A DNA stretch of 64,000 nt from Rhizobium sp. P40RR-XXII (lineage in GTDB: Bacteria > Pseudomonadota > Alphaproteobacteria > Rhizobiales > Rhizobiaceae), in NCBI RefSeq assembly GCF_012641405.1, contig NZ_JABAII010000004.1, positions 1 to 64,000 of the forward strand, written 5' to 3'. The notes under the pieces were generated by a model. That model had not been told where the DNA came from and made no database searches. It saw nothing but the letters and a program-made list of their open reading frames with translations. The translations under genes and the position numbers were made by a program. Positions 1 to 8,881 of this stretch are shown here, one piece after another (the stretch's first letter is position 1; every line of letters begins with the position of its first letter).

Positions 1-117
1 TCCCCTTCCGTCTACTACTCTCTGTAGAGGGGTGACATTCCAGTCACCGGTCAAGAACCAGTTAGTTTGGGAGGTTGCCTTTATTGCATGATAACCTCCC
101 ACGCCTTCACGGCGCAC
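1..117 (-). mobile_element. 5' end of a probable group II intron (runs off the window)
   Basis: Read on the minus strand, the sequence at 117 begins GTGCGCC, matching the GUGYG 5' consensus of group II introns. It is followed by helix-forming segments: an 8-bp stem GGGAGGTT/AACCTCCC (arms at 93-100 and 69-76) and GTGAC/GTCAC at about 32-47. The upstream exon is the start of a nucleotidyltransferase gene interrupted after TAT-G, exactly inside the codon that is Ala in related proteins (LFGSYAR), which places the 5' splice site at 118/117. Domains beyond the first part of domain I, any maturase and the 3' end lie outside the window. It could instead be another element that happens to begin with GTGCG. 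Confidence 0.55.
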
Positions 118-277
118 CATAGGAGCCGAAGAGAATGATCTTGAGGATACGCCCCTTCTTCTTAAAATCGGCCGTGCCTTCCTTCAGCACATCCTCGAAT
201 TCCTCATGCACGATTTCGACAATTCGCGACAATTCCGAGCGCTTGCGCTCCGGCAGATGATCAAGGCTGCACTTCAT
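118..277 (-). pseudogene. 5' exon of an interrupted MNT/HEPN-type nucleotidyltransferase gene
   Basis: From the ATG at 277 the minus strand encodes 53 codons beginning MKCSLDHLPERKRSELSRIV and reaching KIILFGSY. This is the N-terminus of the rhizobial nucleotidyltransferase-plus-HEPN family, in which LFGSYARG is the start of the GSx10DxD nucleotidyltransferase motif. Reading continues only to a stop at 107, so the catalytic Asp residues and the HEPN domain are missing. An AAAGGG sequence upstream could serve as ribosome binding site. If the intron at 1-117 splices, the gene may be intact in RNA; otherwise it is dead. Family recognition is from memory of the motif and flanking residues. Confidence 0.65.
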
Positions 278-800
278 GGAGAGCGGGACCCTTTCTGATG
301 ATTCCAGTTCTAGGTACGATCCGGTTGCAATGCCAGTCCGATATCCAATTTATGCCGCCATATGGCGTAGCAGAGGCTTCAGCCCTTAGATCGAATTTGG
401 ATTTTGAGGGCGCCTGCTTAATAATCTGCTTTGCGTAGGTCACGGTAAATCCGCACGTTCCCTTTATGTTCTGATATTGCAAATCAGAAGTCAAGTTGGA
501 CTTCTGAGCATTAAGGTGCTGGTTCATCTCATTAAATGCCGCCGATAAAAACGCAAACCCCAAACGAGAAGGTAGCGGCGCGCGACAAAAGGGGTAATTC
601 TGCATCGTTACGAGGCCTCGTTAGGCAAGAGAGGCCCGCCCAGCTCCGAGCATTTCTGCTCGCAGGCGGACCTCCTGCGGAGGTGCACTGGGGTGCGTAG
701 GCGTCAAGCGTTCATTCAATGAGCAATCGCTGAACACTCACTTTCCAGATGTCGTGCATCCCATGGTTACGTCCAATGTTTTTCACGTCGTTATCGTGCC
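278..800. other. Stretch with no supported gene
   Basis: About 520 bases between the interrupted nucleotidyltransferase and the ABC-transporter operon. A 114-codon minus-strand reading frame (605-261) exists, but it overlaps the nucleotidyltransferase start, has no recognisable domain and no good ribosome binding site. I see no terminator with a T-tract after the transporter stop at 801. Confidence 0.4.
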
Positions 801-1874
801 TTAGCGAACCCAGTTGTTCCACCGCTCCAATAGCTCAGCGGCGTGCTCGTTGATCCATTTGGCATCTGGAATGACGATACTGTCGCGCACGTCTTCGGCG
901 CTCGGCATCTGGTCGCGAACTGCTTGCGGCATCATCATAATCGCCGCGCTGTTGGGTGGCGTGCACAATAATGCCTCGCAAACCTTGGCCTGGATGTCGG
1001 GGGAATCCAACCAGAAGGCGATGAGCTTCAGTGCATTGTCCCGATTGGGCGCCCCTTTGATAACCGTGAGACGATCGCCCACCAGAAATGCTGCCTTGTT
1101 CGACCAAGCGATTGAACGTCCCTCTGCCTTGAGCGCGCTTGCCCTCGTTAGCCAGATCTGCCCAATACTGTAGTCGTTCTCACGGAACCCCTGGACGCTC
1201 TGATCCCCGGTTTTCCACCACAGCGAGATGGACGGCCGCAACGCGTCAAGTTTCTCAAGGGCGCGATCGACGTCGAGCGGAAACAGGTTCTCGCGTTTGA
1301 CCCCATCTGCCAAAAGGGCAGCCGCCATGACACGCCACGGATCGTCAAAATTCGGAAACGAGCGCCCGCCCGGGAACGTTGAAGTATCCCACATATCCGC
1401 CCAGGTCACGGGCTGCTCGCCTTTGAAGGCTTGCGGATCATAGGCCATCAATGTGGCTGTCGAAAACAGCCGCACACCGGCCGGGATGCAGGCATCGGGA
1501 ACGAGATCCTGACGGTCCTTAAACTGTGCGCAAAAACCGTCAAGCGGTTCGGAAATCGCGAGATGATCCTTTGAGCTCACCTGGATTTCTCCATCGGGGT
1601 ATAGATCCCAGCTGACATTGCCGGTTTTCACCATCGCGGTCGCCTTGGCGCGCATCTCCGCATTGGTTGCCGCTACGGAAACGACCCGGATACCGGTCTT
1701 AGCGGTGAATGGCTCGAACCACCATTTGCGTAGCGCCGCATCATAGGCGCCGCCGGTCGTGGCGATCACGACCTGCTCGCTGGCAAATGCTGGATCGGGC
1801 GTTTCTCCCACAAGAATGGCTGCGCAAAGCATAGCAATGCCGCTCAGCCGGATGGCTGCTCTTTTTGTCATCAA
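801..1874 (-). CDS. Polyamine-type ABC transporter, periplasmic substrate-binding protein
   Basis: A 357-residue PotD-like binding protein that would capture the substrate in the periplasm. The first 30 residues form a signal peptide (MTKRAAIRLSG, hydrophobic core, cleavage near AFA-SEQ). The mature part starts with VVIATTGGAYDAALRKWWFEPF, a pattern common to the PotD/FbpA-like cluster of binding proteins. It is last in the minus-strand order ATPase, permease, permease, binding protein, 43 bases after the second permease. ATG at 1874 and 1871 are both possible after a GAGGGAAAC ribosome site. The family transports spermidine/putrescine, iron or 2-aminoethylphosphonate; the linked aminotransferase suggests an amine or amino acid, but the true substrate cannot be read from sequence. 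Confidence 0.85.
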   Translation of the reverse strand: MMTKRAAIRLSGIAMLCAAILVGETPDPAFASEQVVIATTGGAYDAALRKWWFEPFTAKTGIRVVSVAATNAEMRAKATAMVKTGNVSWDLYPDGEIQVSSKDHLAISEPLDGFCAQFKDRQDLVPDACIPAGVRLFSTATLMAYDPQAFKGEQPVTWADMWDTSTFPGGRSFPNFDDPWRVMAAALLADGVKRENLFPLDVDRALEKLDALRPSISLWWKTGDQSVQGFRENDYSIGQIWLTRASALKAEGRSIAWSNKAAFLVGDRLTVIKGAPNRDNALKLIAFWLDSPDIQAKVCEALLCTPPNSAAIMMMPQAVRDQMPSAEDVRDSIVIPDAKWINEHAAELLERWNNWVR

Positions 1875-1917
1875 TGTTTCCCTCTTATGGTCCCGCCTGC
1901 AGCGGGTGTTTTTGCCG

Positions 1918-2778
1918 CTACTGCTGCTCCCGGCGGCTGTTCAGGAGATGTATGGAACCCATCAAAAGCAGCGAAACGGCAACAATGATGACCGAGACGG
2001 CGGCAATGACAGGTGTCAGGTTGAAATCGATATCCTCGAACATTTTCCGGCTGATCGTCTTACCGCCGGTGTCGGAGATGAAGAAAGCTACGGTCGCTTC
2101 GTCGAAGGAGGTCAGGAAAGCAAAGACTGCGGCCGTCGCGACGGCCGGCGCGAGATTGGGAAGTGTCACGGCAAAGAAGGCTCTGAGCCGTCCCGCTCCG
2201 CAACTCAGGGCCGCCAGTTCCAGCAACGGGTCCATTCTCTCCAGCGCTGCGGAAACGATGATGACGACAAAAGGCACCGCAAGAACCGAATGGGCAAGGA
2301 CGAATCCGGTCAGATTTCCTGTCAGTTGTAAAGGCGAGAAGACCAGATAGAGCGCTACGCCGAAGACGATGGCCGGCACAATCATCGGCCCGAGGCAGAG
2401 GGCCTGTAGCAGTGCCTTGCCCGGTAGTTTGCCACGTACGAGAGCAACCGCCGCCATCGTCCCAATGGTCGTCGCTACCACTGTGGTTACTGCGGCGATC
2501 TGTAGGCTGAAAATGGTCGAGTGCAGCCAATCGGGATCGGATAGATATGCCTCGAACCATCGTAGCGTCAGTCCCTGCGGCGGGAACGTGATATAGGAGG
2601 CGTCGCTGAGCGCCAGCGGTATCACCAGCAGCGTCGGAAGGACGAGAAAGAACAGCACCGCCGCAATCATTAGATTGGATGCATGTCGTGCCACCCGTGG
2701 CCAGACCGGGCGATACCGGCGAGCATCGGATGACGATGTTGCCAATCGCTGCCTCAAGGGTTGAGATTCAATGGACAC
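1918..2778 (-). CDS. Polyamine-type ABC transporter permease (PotC-like)
   Basis: An inner-membrane permease of 286 residues with about six hydrophobic segments, the first at roughly residues 32-55 (AAVLFFLVLPTLLVIPLALS). A region near residues 180-200 carries the EAA-type loop that docks on the ATPase (ELAALSCGAGRLRAFFAVTLP). The gene starts at GTG 2778 inside the 3' end of the upstream permease gene (overlap 11 bases), indicating translational coupling. It would pair with the PotB-like permease to form the heterodimeric channel of the importer. Confidence 0.85.
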   Translation of the reverse strand: MSIESQPLRQRLATSSSDARRYRPVWPRVARHASNLMIAAVLFFLVLPTLLVIPLALSDASYITFPPQGLTLRWFEAYLSDPDWLHSTIFSLQIAAVTTVVATTIGTMAAVALVRGKLPGKALLQALCLGPMIVPAIVFGVALYLVFSPLQLTGNLTGFVLAHSVLAVPFVVIIVSAALERMDPLLELAALSCGAGRLRAFFAVTLPNLAPAVATAAVFAFLTSFDEATVAFFISDTGGKTISRKMFEDIDFNLTPVIAAVSVIIVAVSLLLMGSIHLLNSRREQQ

Positions 2779-3667
2779 TGTTCAAACCTTTGCTGAAAGA
2801 GAGCGCGCGGCGAAAGAGCAGCACCAGCAGTAATGTCGCGGTGAGCAGGATGACTGATAGGGCGGCCGCAAATGGCCAATCCAGAAGGACGATTGTCTGC
2901 TGACCGATCAGGGTCGCCATCATCAGCGCGCCGGGTCCACCGACTAGGGCGGGGGTGATGTAAAACCCGATGGCGAGAATGAAGCAGATGACACAACCGG
3001 CGAAGACGCCGGATAGGCTGAGTGGAAAGGTCACGCGCCAAAAGGCGACGATCCGGCTGGCGCCGAGATTTCGTGCCGCCTGCTCATAAGCGCTCGGCAC
3101 GGAGCGCAAGGCGGAATGGATCGGCAGGATCATGAAGGGCATCAGCACATGCGTCATCGCGAGAATGACAGCGCCCTCCGTATAAAGCATTTTCAACGGT
3201 GTCGAGATAACACCGAGCTGGATCAGCCCGTCGTTGATGATGCCGTTGCGACCTAGCAGCACGATCCAGGCATAGGAGCGGACAAGCACCGAGGTCCATA
3301 GCGGAATGAATAAGCATGCTGTTCCGAGCTTTGCCAACTTGCCCCGCATGCGCGCGATCGCATAGGCGGTCGGATATCCAATTGCAAAGCAGGCAACGGT
3401 CACGATCGCCGCGATGCGGAAGGTTCTGAGTAGGACCTGAATATAAAGTGGGCTGTCGAAGACACGCTGGTAGGGGGCAAGCGGAGCTTCCCCGGAAAGG
3501 CTGATACCGACAAGCCTGACCACCGGATAGATGAAGCCTCCCGCCAACAGGAGGAGCAGCGGTAGGATGAGCAAGATGGCCAACAGTGGCGAATAATGTT
3601 GGCTCGACCCTGTGAGGATCCAGTTGCGGAAAGTGCCGATCGATTGTTTCGCGAAGGATGATGCCAT
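2768..3667 (-). CDS. Polyamine-type ABC transporter permease (PotB-like)
   Basis: A 299-residue inner-membrane protein with six hydrophobic segments; the first is near residues 27-50 (LLAILLILPLLLLLAGGFIY). The EAA loop is visible near residues 190-210 (AYEQAARNLGASRIVAFWRV). The ATG at 3667 follows a GGAGG ribosome site and lies 3 bases after the ATPase stop, so the genes are cotranscribed and coupled. It is the first permease of the importer; the PotC-like gene follows. Confidence 0.85.
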   Translation of the reverse strand: MASSFAKQSIGTFRNWILTGSSQHYSPLLAILLILPLLLLLAGGFIYPVVRLVGISLSGEAPLAPYQRVFDSPLYIQVLLRTFRIAAIVTVACFAIGYPTAYAIARMRGKLAKLGTACLFIPLWTSVLVRSYAWIVLLGRNGIINDGLIQLGVISTPLKMLYTEGAVILAMTHVLMPFMILPIHSALRSVPSAYEQAARNLGASRIVAFWRVTFPLSLSGVFAGCVICFILAIGFYITPALVGGPGALMMATLIGQQTIVLLDWPFAAALSVILLTATLLLVLLFRRALSFSKGLNSVH

Positions 3668-3670
3668 GGA

Positions 3671-4777
3671 TTAGACCTCCGCTTTTGCAAACAACCGCAA
3701 GGCGTTCGCTTCGGGGATGACGTCAACCAGGTCTCCTTGACGAAGGCCTGCGGCCACATGTCCGACGGGCATCTGGATCTGGAGCAAACGGTCATCGCTG
3801 TTTTGGGTTCGCACGAAGAAGAGGAAAAACGAACCGGCGAACACAGTTGCGTCTATGGTGCCCGTCAGAATGGCGCCGCGGTCGCGGCCATGAGGTGCTA
3901 ACGACAACCGTTCGGGGCGAACCGCGATACTGACAGCTTGGCGAGAGGCAAAGGGGCTTTCCCCGTCTTCGGCAGCCGCCGTAGCAACGACGTTGCCGCT
4001 TTTTGGCCGTACCATGTAGTTCCCGCTATCTTGACCGAGATATTCGCCGTCGAGAAAGTTCATGCGACCAATGAAGTCTCCGACAAAGGCTGAGACAGGT
4101 GAACGGTAAAGCTCGAGCGGCGATCCCACTTGGGCTAGCCGGCCTTTTGCCACCACTGCAACGCGATCAGACATGGTGAGTGCTTCCTCCTGGTCATGCG
4201 TTACATAGACGACGGTCGCGCCGAGTCGTTGCTGCAAGCTCTTGATTTCCAATTGCAGCGCCTCGCGCAGTTTCTTATCGAGGGCCCCAAGTGGTTCGTC
4301 CATCAAGAGAACGGGCGGCTCGAAGACGATTGCCCGAGCGACGGCGACGCGCTGCTGCTGGCCTCCGGAGAGTTGATGGGGATATCGATCGCCGTAGCCG
4401 TCAAGATGTACCTGTGCCAGTACCGCCTCAACCTTGCGGCTGATGAGATCTTTATCCATCCGGCGCATGCGCAACGGAAAAGCGATGTTGGCCGCCACCG
4501 TCAGATGCGGAAAAAGGGCATAGCGCTGGAACACCATTCCGATGTTGCGCCTATTTGGCGCCATATAGGTAACGTCGCGACGGCCGATCATTATCTGGCC
4601 ATTGCTCGGGCTCTCGAAGCCGGCGATCATCGTTAGTAGCGTCGTCTTGCCGGAGCCCGAGGGTCCGAGGATCGATAGGAACTCACCTGCCCGGATGGCC
4701 AGTGAAATGCCATCCACGGCAAGCGATGTGTCATATCGCTTTTCAAGCCCTTGCAGCGTAAGTGCTTCACCAATCAA
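3671..4777 (-). CDS. Polyamine-type ABC transporter ATPase (PotA-like)
   Basis: The cytoplasmic ATPase of the importer, 368 residues from a TTG start at 4777. I chose this start because AGGAGAGGA lies 5-13 bases upstream; an in-frame codon at 4843 would add 22 residues with no family match. Walker A is GPSGSGKTT at residues 38-46, the signature LSGGQQQR and Walker B ([11 protein letters not shown]) follow, and residues after about 240 form the TOBE-type regulatory domain of the PotA/FbpC/MalK class. It heads the minus-strand operon, divergent from the GntR gene, with a 16-bp palindrome in the shared promoter region. Confidence 0.87.
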   Translation of the reverse strand: MIGEALTLQGLEKRYDTSLAVDGISLAIRAGEFLSILGPSGSGKTTLLTMIAGFESPSNGQIMIGRRDVTYMAPNRRNIGMVFQRYALFPHLTVAANIAFPLRMRRMDKDLISRKVEAVLAQVHLDGYGDRYPHQLSGGQQQRVAVARAIVFEPPVLLMDEPLGALDKKLREALQLEIKSLQQRLGATVVYVTHDQEEALTMSDRVAVVAKGRLAQVGSPLELYRSPVSAFVGDFIGRMNFLDGEYLGQDSGNYMVRPKSGNVVATAAAEDGESPFASRQAVSIAVRPERLSLAPHGRDRGAILTGTIDATVFAGSFFLFFVRTQNSDDRLLQIQMPVGHVAAGLRQGDLVDVIPEANALRLFAKAEV

Positions 4778-4957
4778 AGTTCCTCTCCTTATTGTTGTCT
4801 TTATGCAACGTGTTCGTTTGCGACGGCGTAGCGAGTTGTTCACCGATCGCTTGGCTTTCTGGTCCGGTTCCCGAGTTGAACTTTGGGAAGACGGAAATTT
4901 GCGAAAGTGCTATGACTTTTAATGTCACATAATGTTTACAAGTATGTCGCTTTTCAT

Positions 4958-4973
4958 TTTTGTTGCAACAAAA
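4958..4973. promoter_or_regulatory. 16-bp perfect palindrome, probable GntR operator (copy 1)
   Basis: TTTTGTTGCAACAAAA is perfectly self-complementary and lies between the divergent ATPase operon and the GntR/FCD gene, 36 bases before the regulator start. An identical copy is at 5748-5763. Size and position fit the operator of a FadR-type (FCD) GntR dimer. Binding is inferred. Confidence 0.7.
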
Positions 4974-5008
4974 TAAACGCTTGTCAAAGGAAATTGGAGA
5001 AATTTTTA

Positions 5009-5713
5009 ATGGAAATGGCACCGGAAGACGAAGGGCACCAGCAGCATCAGCCCAATCGATTGGGCGAAATGGCGTATCGCAACATGAAGGAGCGACTGAT
5101 CCGAGGTGCTTTTTCTCCTGGAGACAAGCTCACAATTCGTGCGCTTTCGGAAATGCTCGATGTCAGCACGACGCCCGCTCGTGATGCCATCAACCGCCTG
5201 GTGATCGATGGGGCGCTCATTTATTCAGGCCCGAAAACCGTCATCGTTCCACACTTAAGATTGTCGGATCTCGAGGAGATTACGCAGATGCGCCTGGCCC
5301 TGGAAGGGCTTGCGGCGGCACTGTCCGTCAAGGCCGCAGGCGAGCAGACGATCGAAGAACTTGAACTACTTCAGGCGAAAATTGACACCGCATTGGATGA
5401 AAAGCGGTATTTCGACGCCCTTTGGCATAATAAGGAATTCCATTTTGCGATCTACCGTCTGAGCGGTATGCCCTATCTTTTGCAGGTGATCGAGACTCTT
5501 TGGCTGCGGGTTGGTGCGTCATTCAATGGCCTCTACCCGGAATTTTCCGAGACGCGCTACGGAGCTCGCAATCACCGTGCCGCGATAGAGGCGCTTGTTG
5601 AAAAGGATGCGGCCGCTGCCCGCGCCGCCATCGAGAGCGACATTCGTGATGGATTTCGTCAGATGAAAAAAATCACCGCAGACGGCGATCAAAGGAATCT
5701 CTGTCGCCGCTGA
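5009..5713 (+). CDS. GntR-family (FadR/FCD) transcriptional regulator
   Basis: A 234-residue DNA-binding regulator. The N-terminal winged helix covers about residues 18-80 (MAYRNMKERLIRGAFSPGDK, then VSTTPARDAINRL as recognition helix). The C-terminal FCD all-helical ligand domain includes the metal/ligand positions D and H in DALWHNKEFH and the late NHRAAIEAL motif. I chose ATG 5009, preceded by GGAGA; a frame open from 4922 would run through the palindrome and is unlikely to be translated. It sits between the transporter and catabolic gene blocks, both of which carry the same palindrome, so it probably represses both until the substrate or an intermediate binds. Confidence 0.87.
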   Translation: MEMAPEDEGHQQHQPNRLGEMAYRNMKERLIRGAFSPGDKLTIRALSEMLDVSTTPARDAINRLVIDGALIYSGPKTVIVPHLRLSDLEEITQMRLALEGLAAALSVKAAGEQTIEELELLQAKIDTALDEKRYFDALWHNKEFHFAIYRLSGMPYLLQVIETLWLRVGASFNGLYPEFSETRYGARNHRAAIEALVEKDAAAARAAIESDIRDGFRQMKKITADGDQRNLCRR

Positions 5714-5747
5714 CAATTTATGTTGCACTTTTCTTCTCTCCATGTTT

Positions 5748-5763
5748 TTTTGTTGCAACAAAA
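5748..5763. promoter_or_regulatory. 16-bp perfect palindrome, probable GntR operator (copy 2)
   Basis: This is an exact second copy of TTTTGTTGCAACAAAA, located 35 bases after the regulator stop and 47 bases before the aminotransferase start. It would place the aminotransferase-TPP-SDR operon under the same control as the transporter. A half-like TGTTGCA is also present at 5720-5726. Confidence 0.7.
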
Positions 5764-5810
5764 ATGTGAACGGGATGCGAACGCGCATCTCTGCATGGAG
5801 AGGGCAAGGC

Positions 5811-7172
5811 ATGCTTCATCAGGATTTTCCATCATTTCGACGGACGGCGCTCAGGTCGCGCTCGCAATATTTCTTCGAGCGTGGGCAGATCGTGTTTCCT
5901 GATGGAACCACGCGCGTCACCGTCGAGCGCGATCCTCTGCCGACGTACATTTCCCGTGGTGAGGGTGCCTATCTGGTCGATGTGGACGGCAATCGGCTCC
6001 TCGACCTCAATAACAATTTCACAACGCTGATTCATGGTCACGGTTACCTGCCCGTCGCCGACGCAATTGCAGATCTGCTGCAGAAAGGAACCTGCTTTTC
6101 CAATCCAACGGAGCACGAGCTGGGGTTGGCGGAATTGCTCGTGCAGCGCATTCCCGCGATCGAGCACATTCGTTTCGTCAATAGCGGCACCGAGGCCGTC
6201 ATGTTCGCTATCAAGGCAGCCCGCGCCTTTACCGGGCGGTCGCGCATTGTCCGCGTCGAAGGAGCCTATCACGGTGCCTATGACTGGGCCGAGGTAAGCC
6301 AGGGCGCGTCGCCGGCGTCCTGGGGACCAGCGGACGCCCCTGCATCCACGACCTCTTATGCCGGCGCGCCGGCAAGTGTTGCCGAAGAGGTCGATGTGAT
6401 CCGTTTCAATGATGTCGAAGGTCTGGAACGGAGGTTGGCCGCGTCGGGCGGCGACCTTGCCTGCATCCTGATTGATCCCATGCCGAGCAGGGCAGGTTTG
6501 GTCGCCCCTGAGCCAGCCTTCATCGAAGCCGTCTCCAATCTTGCCCGGCAATATGGCGTTCTCGTCGTAGCCGATGAAGTGCTGAATCTGCGGCAGGGAT
6601 ATCGCGGCGCATCGGCACGTTTCGGGCTCGTGCCGGATCTTATTGCTGCCGGAAAGATCATCGGCGGCGGCTTTCCAGTCGGCGCGGTTGGTGGTCGCAA
6701 GGAGGTGATGGGGGTCTTCGCAAGCTTGGGCGCAAGGCCAGCGCTGCCACAGGGCGGCACCTTTTCAGCCAATCCGGTTTCAATGGTCGCAGGAAGGGTG
6801 GCTATGGAGGCACTGACCTCGGCAAGCTTCGCGCGTCTTGATGAAATGGGTGCGCGTGTGCGCGACGGCCTTTCTGCCGCGATCATGCGCCATGACGCAC
6901 CATTTATCGTCACCGGTTCGGCTTCGCTTTTTCGCATCCACCCAAAGCGGCAGATGCCCCGTGACTATCGGCAAGCCTTCCCGACACCGGAACAGAACAG
7001 TTGGATGACCAATCTGACAAGCCATTTCCGTCAGCTTGATATCCTCCTGCCCTTTGGAGCCGCCGCCTGCCTCTCCACGGCAATGACGAATACCGACCTT
7101 GATTTGATCGTCGAAGTCTTCGGCGATTTCCTCGAAACCTACGAAGCCGATTTTGCTGGAGCAATCGCATGA
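5811..7172 (+). CDS. Class III PLP-dependent aminotransferase (glutamate-1-semialdehyde aminotransferase-like)
   Basis: A 453-residue cytoplasmic fold-type I aminotransferase. FVNSGTEAVMFAIKAARAFTG is the PLP-phosphate region, YHGAYDW follows, VVADEVLNLR holds the Asp that contacts the pyridine nitrogen, and GKIIGGGFPVGAVGG carries the Schiff-base Lys (about residue 282). ATG 5811 is preceded by GGAGAGGG; a longer frame from 5742 would overlap the operator palindrome and is less likely. The stop overlaps the start of the TPP enzyme gene (ATGA). It would deaminate the imported amine or amino acid. The substrate is not identifiable, and an aminomutase role is possible because GSA enzymes belong to this subgroup. 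Confidence 0.85.
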   Translation: MLHQDFPSFRRTALRSRSQYFFERGQIVFPDGTTRVTVERDPLPTYISRGEGAYLVDVDGNRLLDLNNNFTTLIHGHGYLPVADAIADLLQKGTCFSNPTEHELGLAELLVQRIPAIEHIRFVNSGTEAVMFAIKAARAFTGRSRIVRVEGAYHGAYDWAEVSQGASPASWGPADAPASTTSYAGAPASVAEEVDVIRFNDVEGLERRLAASGGDLACILIDPMPSRAGLVAPEPAFIEAVSNLARQYGVLVVADEVLNLRQGYRGASARFGLVPDLIAAGKIIGGGFPVGAVGGRKEVMGVFASLGARPALPQGGTFSANPVSMVAGRVAMEALTSASFARLDEMGARVRDGLSAAIMRHDAPFIVTGSASLFRIHPKRQMPRDYRQAFPTPEQNSWMTNLTSHFRQLDILLPFGAAACLSTAMTNTDLDLIVEVFGDFLETYEADFAGAIA

Positions 7173-8881
7173 CCATGAAGTCCTTGGAAACTGTCGCCCA
7201 ATGCCTGGCTCGCTCGCTGGTGCGTCATGACGTTACCCATATATTTGCCCAGAGCCTACCATCAGCGCTGATCCTGGCTGCTGAAGCGGCAGGCATTCGC
7301 CAGGTCGCTTACCGGCAGGAGAATATGGGCGGCGCCATGGCCGATGGCTATGCTCGACGATCCGGAAAGATCGGCGTGGTGGCTGCGCAGAATGGTCCGG
7401 CTGCCACGCTGCTGGTGCCCCCCATGGCCGAAGCGCTGAAGGCGAGCGTTCCGATCGTAGCACTTGTGCAGGAAGTCGAGCGCGATCAGATGGATCGGAA
7501 CGCGTTTCAGGAGCTCGACCATATCGCGCTCTTCCAATCCTGCACGAAATGGGTGCGCAGGGTCATGGTCCCGGAGCGAATCGAGGACTATGTTGATGCC
7601 GCCTTCACTGCCGCTGCCTCCGGTCGACCCGGGCCGGTTGCGTTGTTGTTGCCCGCCGATCTGTTACGCTCGGAGCTTGGTGTCAAAACGCCCTCACGCT
7701 CTCTGAATCTCGGTCATTGGCCGCTTGATCGATCGTCCCCTGATCGCGCGACTTTGCAAAGGGCAGCGGAGTTGATTGCGAATGCCCACAATCCCGTGGT
7801 AGTCGCGGGCGGCGGTGTCCTTGGCAGCGATGCCTGCCATGAACTGGCCGTGCTGCAGGATCTGGCTGTACTCCCAATTTTGACTACCAACATGGGTAAG
7901 GGCGCGGTTAATGAATATCATCCGCTTTCAGCCGGCGTCTTAGGATCGCTCGTGGGTCCGCGGTCGCTCGGACGCTATACGGCTGCTCTGGTCGGTGACG
8001 CAGACCTTGTCATTCTGATTGGAACGCGAACCAATCAGAACGGCACGGATAGTTGGCGGCAAATTCCTGCTGGTGCTCAGGTGATCCACATCGATGTCGA
8101 CCCGCAGGAAATCGGCCGAAATTATCAGGCGCTGCGCCTGGTCGGGGATGCGCGTGAGACACTCAGAGAGCTTGTTCATGCCCTGAACGCGCAAGATCTA
8201 TCCCAACGTCGAGATCAACGGACCGCTGTTATCGACCGCATAGCCGAGTGCTGGCGGCAGTTCGATGAGGATCGGCATCACCTCGTGCGTGCTACTGCGT
8301 CGCCGATCCGTCCGGAACGCATCATGGCAGAACTGCAGGCGTCATTGACGCCGCAGACGACCGTCGTTGCGGATGCAAGCTATTCATCGATGTGGGTCGT
8401 CGGCCAATTGCGATCGCTTACTTCAGGAATGCGGTTCCTGACGCCGCGCGGTCTTGCGGGGTTGGGGTGGGGCCTGCCTCTGGCTCTTGGCGCAAAGGCA
8501 GCCAGACCCGAGCATCCGGTGGTCGCCATCGTCGGCGACGGCGGGTTTGCCCATAGCTGGGCGGAGATGGAAACCATGGTTCGCTCCGATCTTCCCATCA
8601 CCATTATCCTTCTCAACAACGGTATCCTCGGTTTCCAGCGGGATGCCGAGACCGTGAAGTTCGGGCGCTTCACATCGGCGTGCCATTTTGCGCCTGTCGA
8701 TCATATGCGGATCGCTCAAGCCTGCGGATGCCCGGCAGTGCGCGTTGAGGATCCAGCCGAGCTCACGGCTCATCTACAGGGTGGACTGACAGGCAAGGGG
8801 CCGCTGTTTATCGAGGTCATGACAGATCCTGAGGCTCATCCGGCTTTGTCCTTGTTTGCCGGCTTAGATGAGGCGGCATGA
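7169..8881 (+). CDS. Thiamine-pyrophosphate enzyme of the acetolactate synthase/decarboxylase family
   Basis: A 570-residue enzyme with the three usual domains: N-terminal pyrimidine-binding (YRQENMGGAMADGYAR, with the activating Glu near residue 51), central DHS-like domain, and C-terminal PP domain with the GDG-to-NN thiamine-diphosphate motif (VGDGGFAHSW ... IILLNNG). Length is typical of IlvB-type large subunits, but no small regulatory subunit is adjacent. Placed between an aminotransferase and an SDR, it may decarboxylate or carboligate the 2-oxo acid made by the aminotransferase. It does not look like Xsc of taurine degradation at the N-terminus. The exact reaction is unknown. Confidence 0.82.
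   Translation: MTMKSLETVAQCLARSLVRHDVTHIFAQSLPSALILAAEAAGIRQVAYRQENMGGAMADGYARRSGKIGVVAAQNGPAATLLVPPMAEALKASVPIVALVQEVERDQMDRNAFQELDHIALFQSCTKWVRRVMVPERIEDYVDAAFTAAASGRPGPVALLLPADLLRSELGVKTPSRSLNLGHWPLDRSSPDRATLQRAAELIANAHNPVVVAGGGVLGSDACHELAVLQDLAVLPILTTNMGKGAVNEYHPLSAGVLGSLVGPRSLGRYTAALVGDADLVILIGTRTNQNGTDSWRQIPAGAQVIHIDVDPQEIGRNYQALRLVGDARETLRELVHALNAQDLSQRRDQRTAVIDRIAECWRQFDEDRHHLVRATASPIRPERIMAELQASLTPQTTVVADASYSSMWVVGQLRSLTSGMRFLTPRGLAGLGWGLPLALGAKAARPEHPVVAIVGDGGFAHSWAEMETMVRSDLPITIILLNNGILGFQRDAETVKFGRFTSACHFAPVDHMRIAQACGCPAVRVEDPAELTAHLQGGLTGKGPLFIEVMTDPEAHPALSLFAGLDEAA

Noticed and set aside
261..605. 114-codon minus-strand frame at the left edge
   Set aside because: It overlaps the nucleotidyltransferase start, has no domain and no convincing ribosome site.
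7169..8881. Xsc (sulfoacetaldehyde acetyltransferase) and a taurine pathway
   Set aside because: The N-terminal and active-site text fits the general acetolactate synthase family rather than Xsc, and no phosphate acetyltransferase is adjacent.
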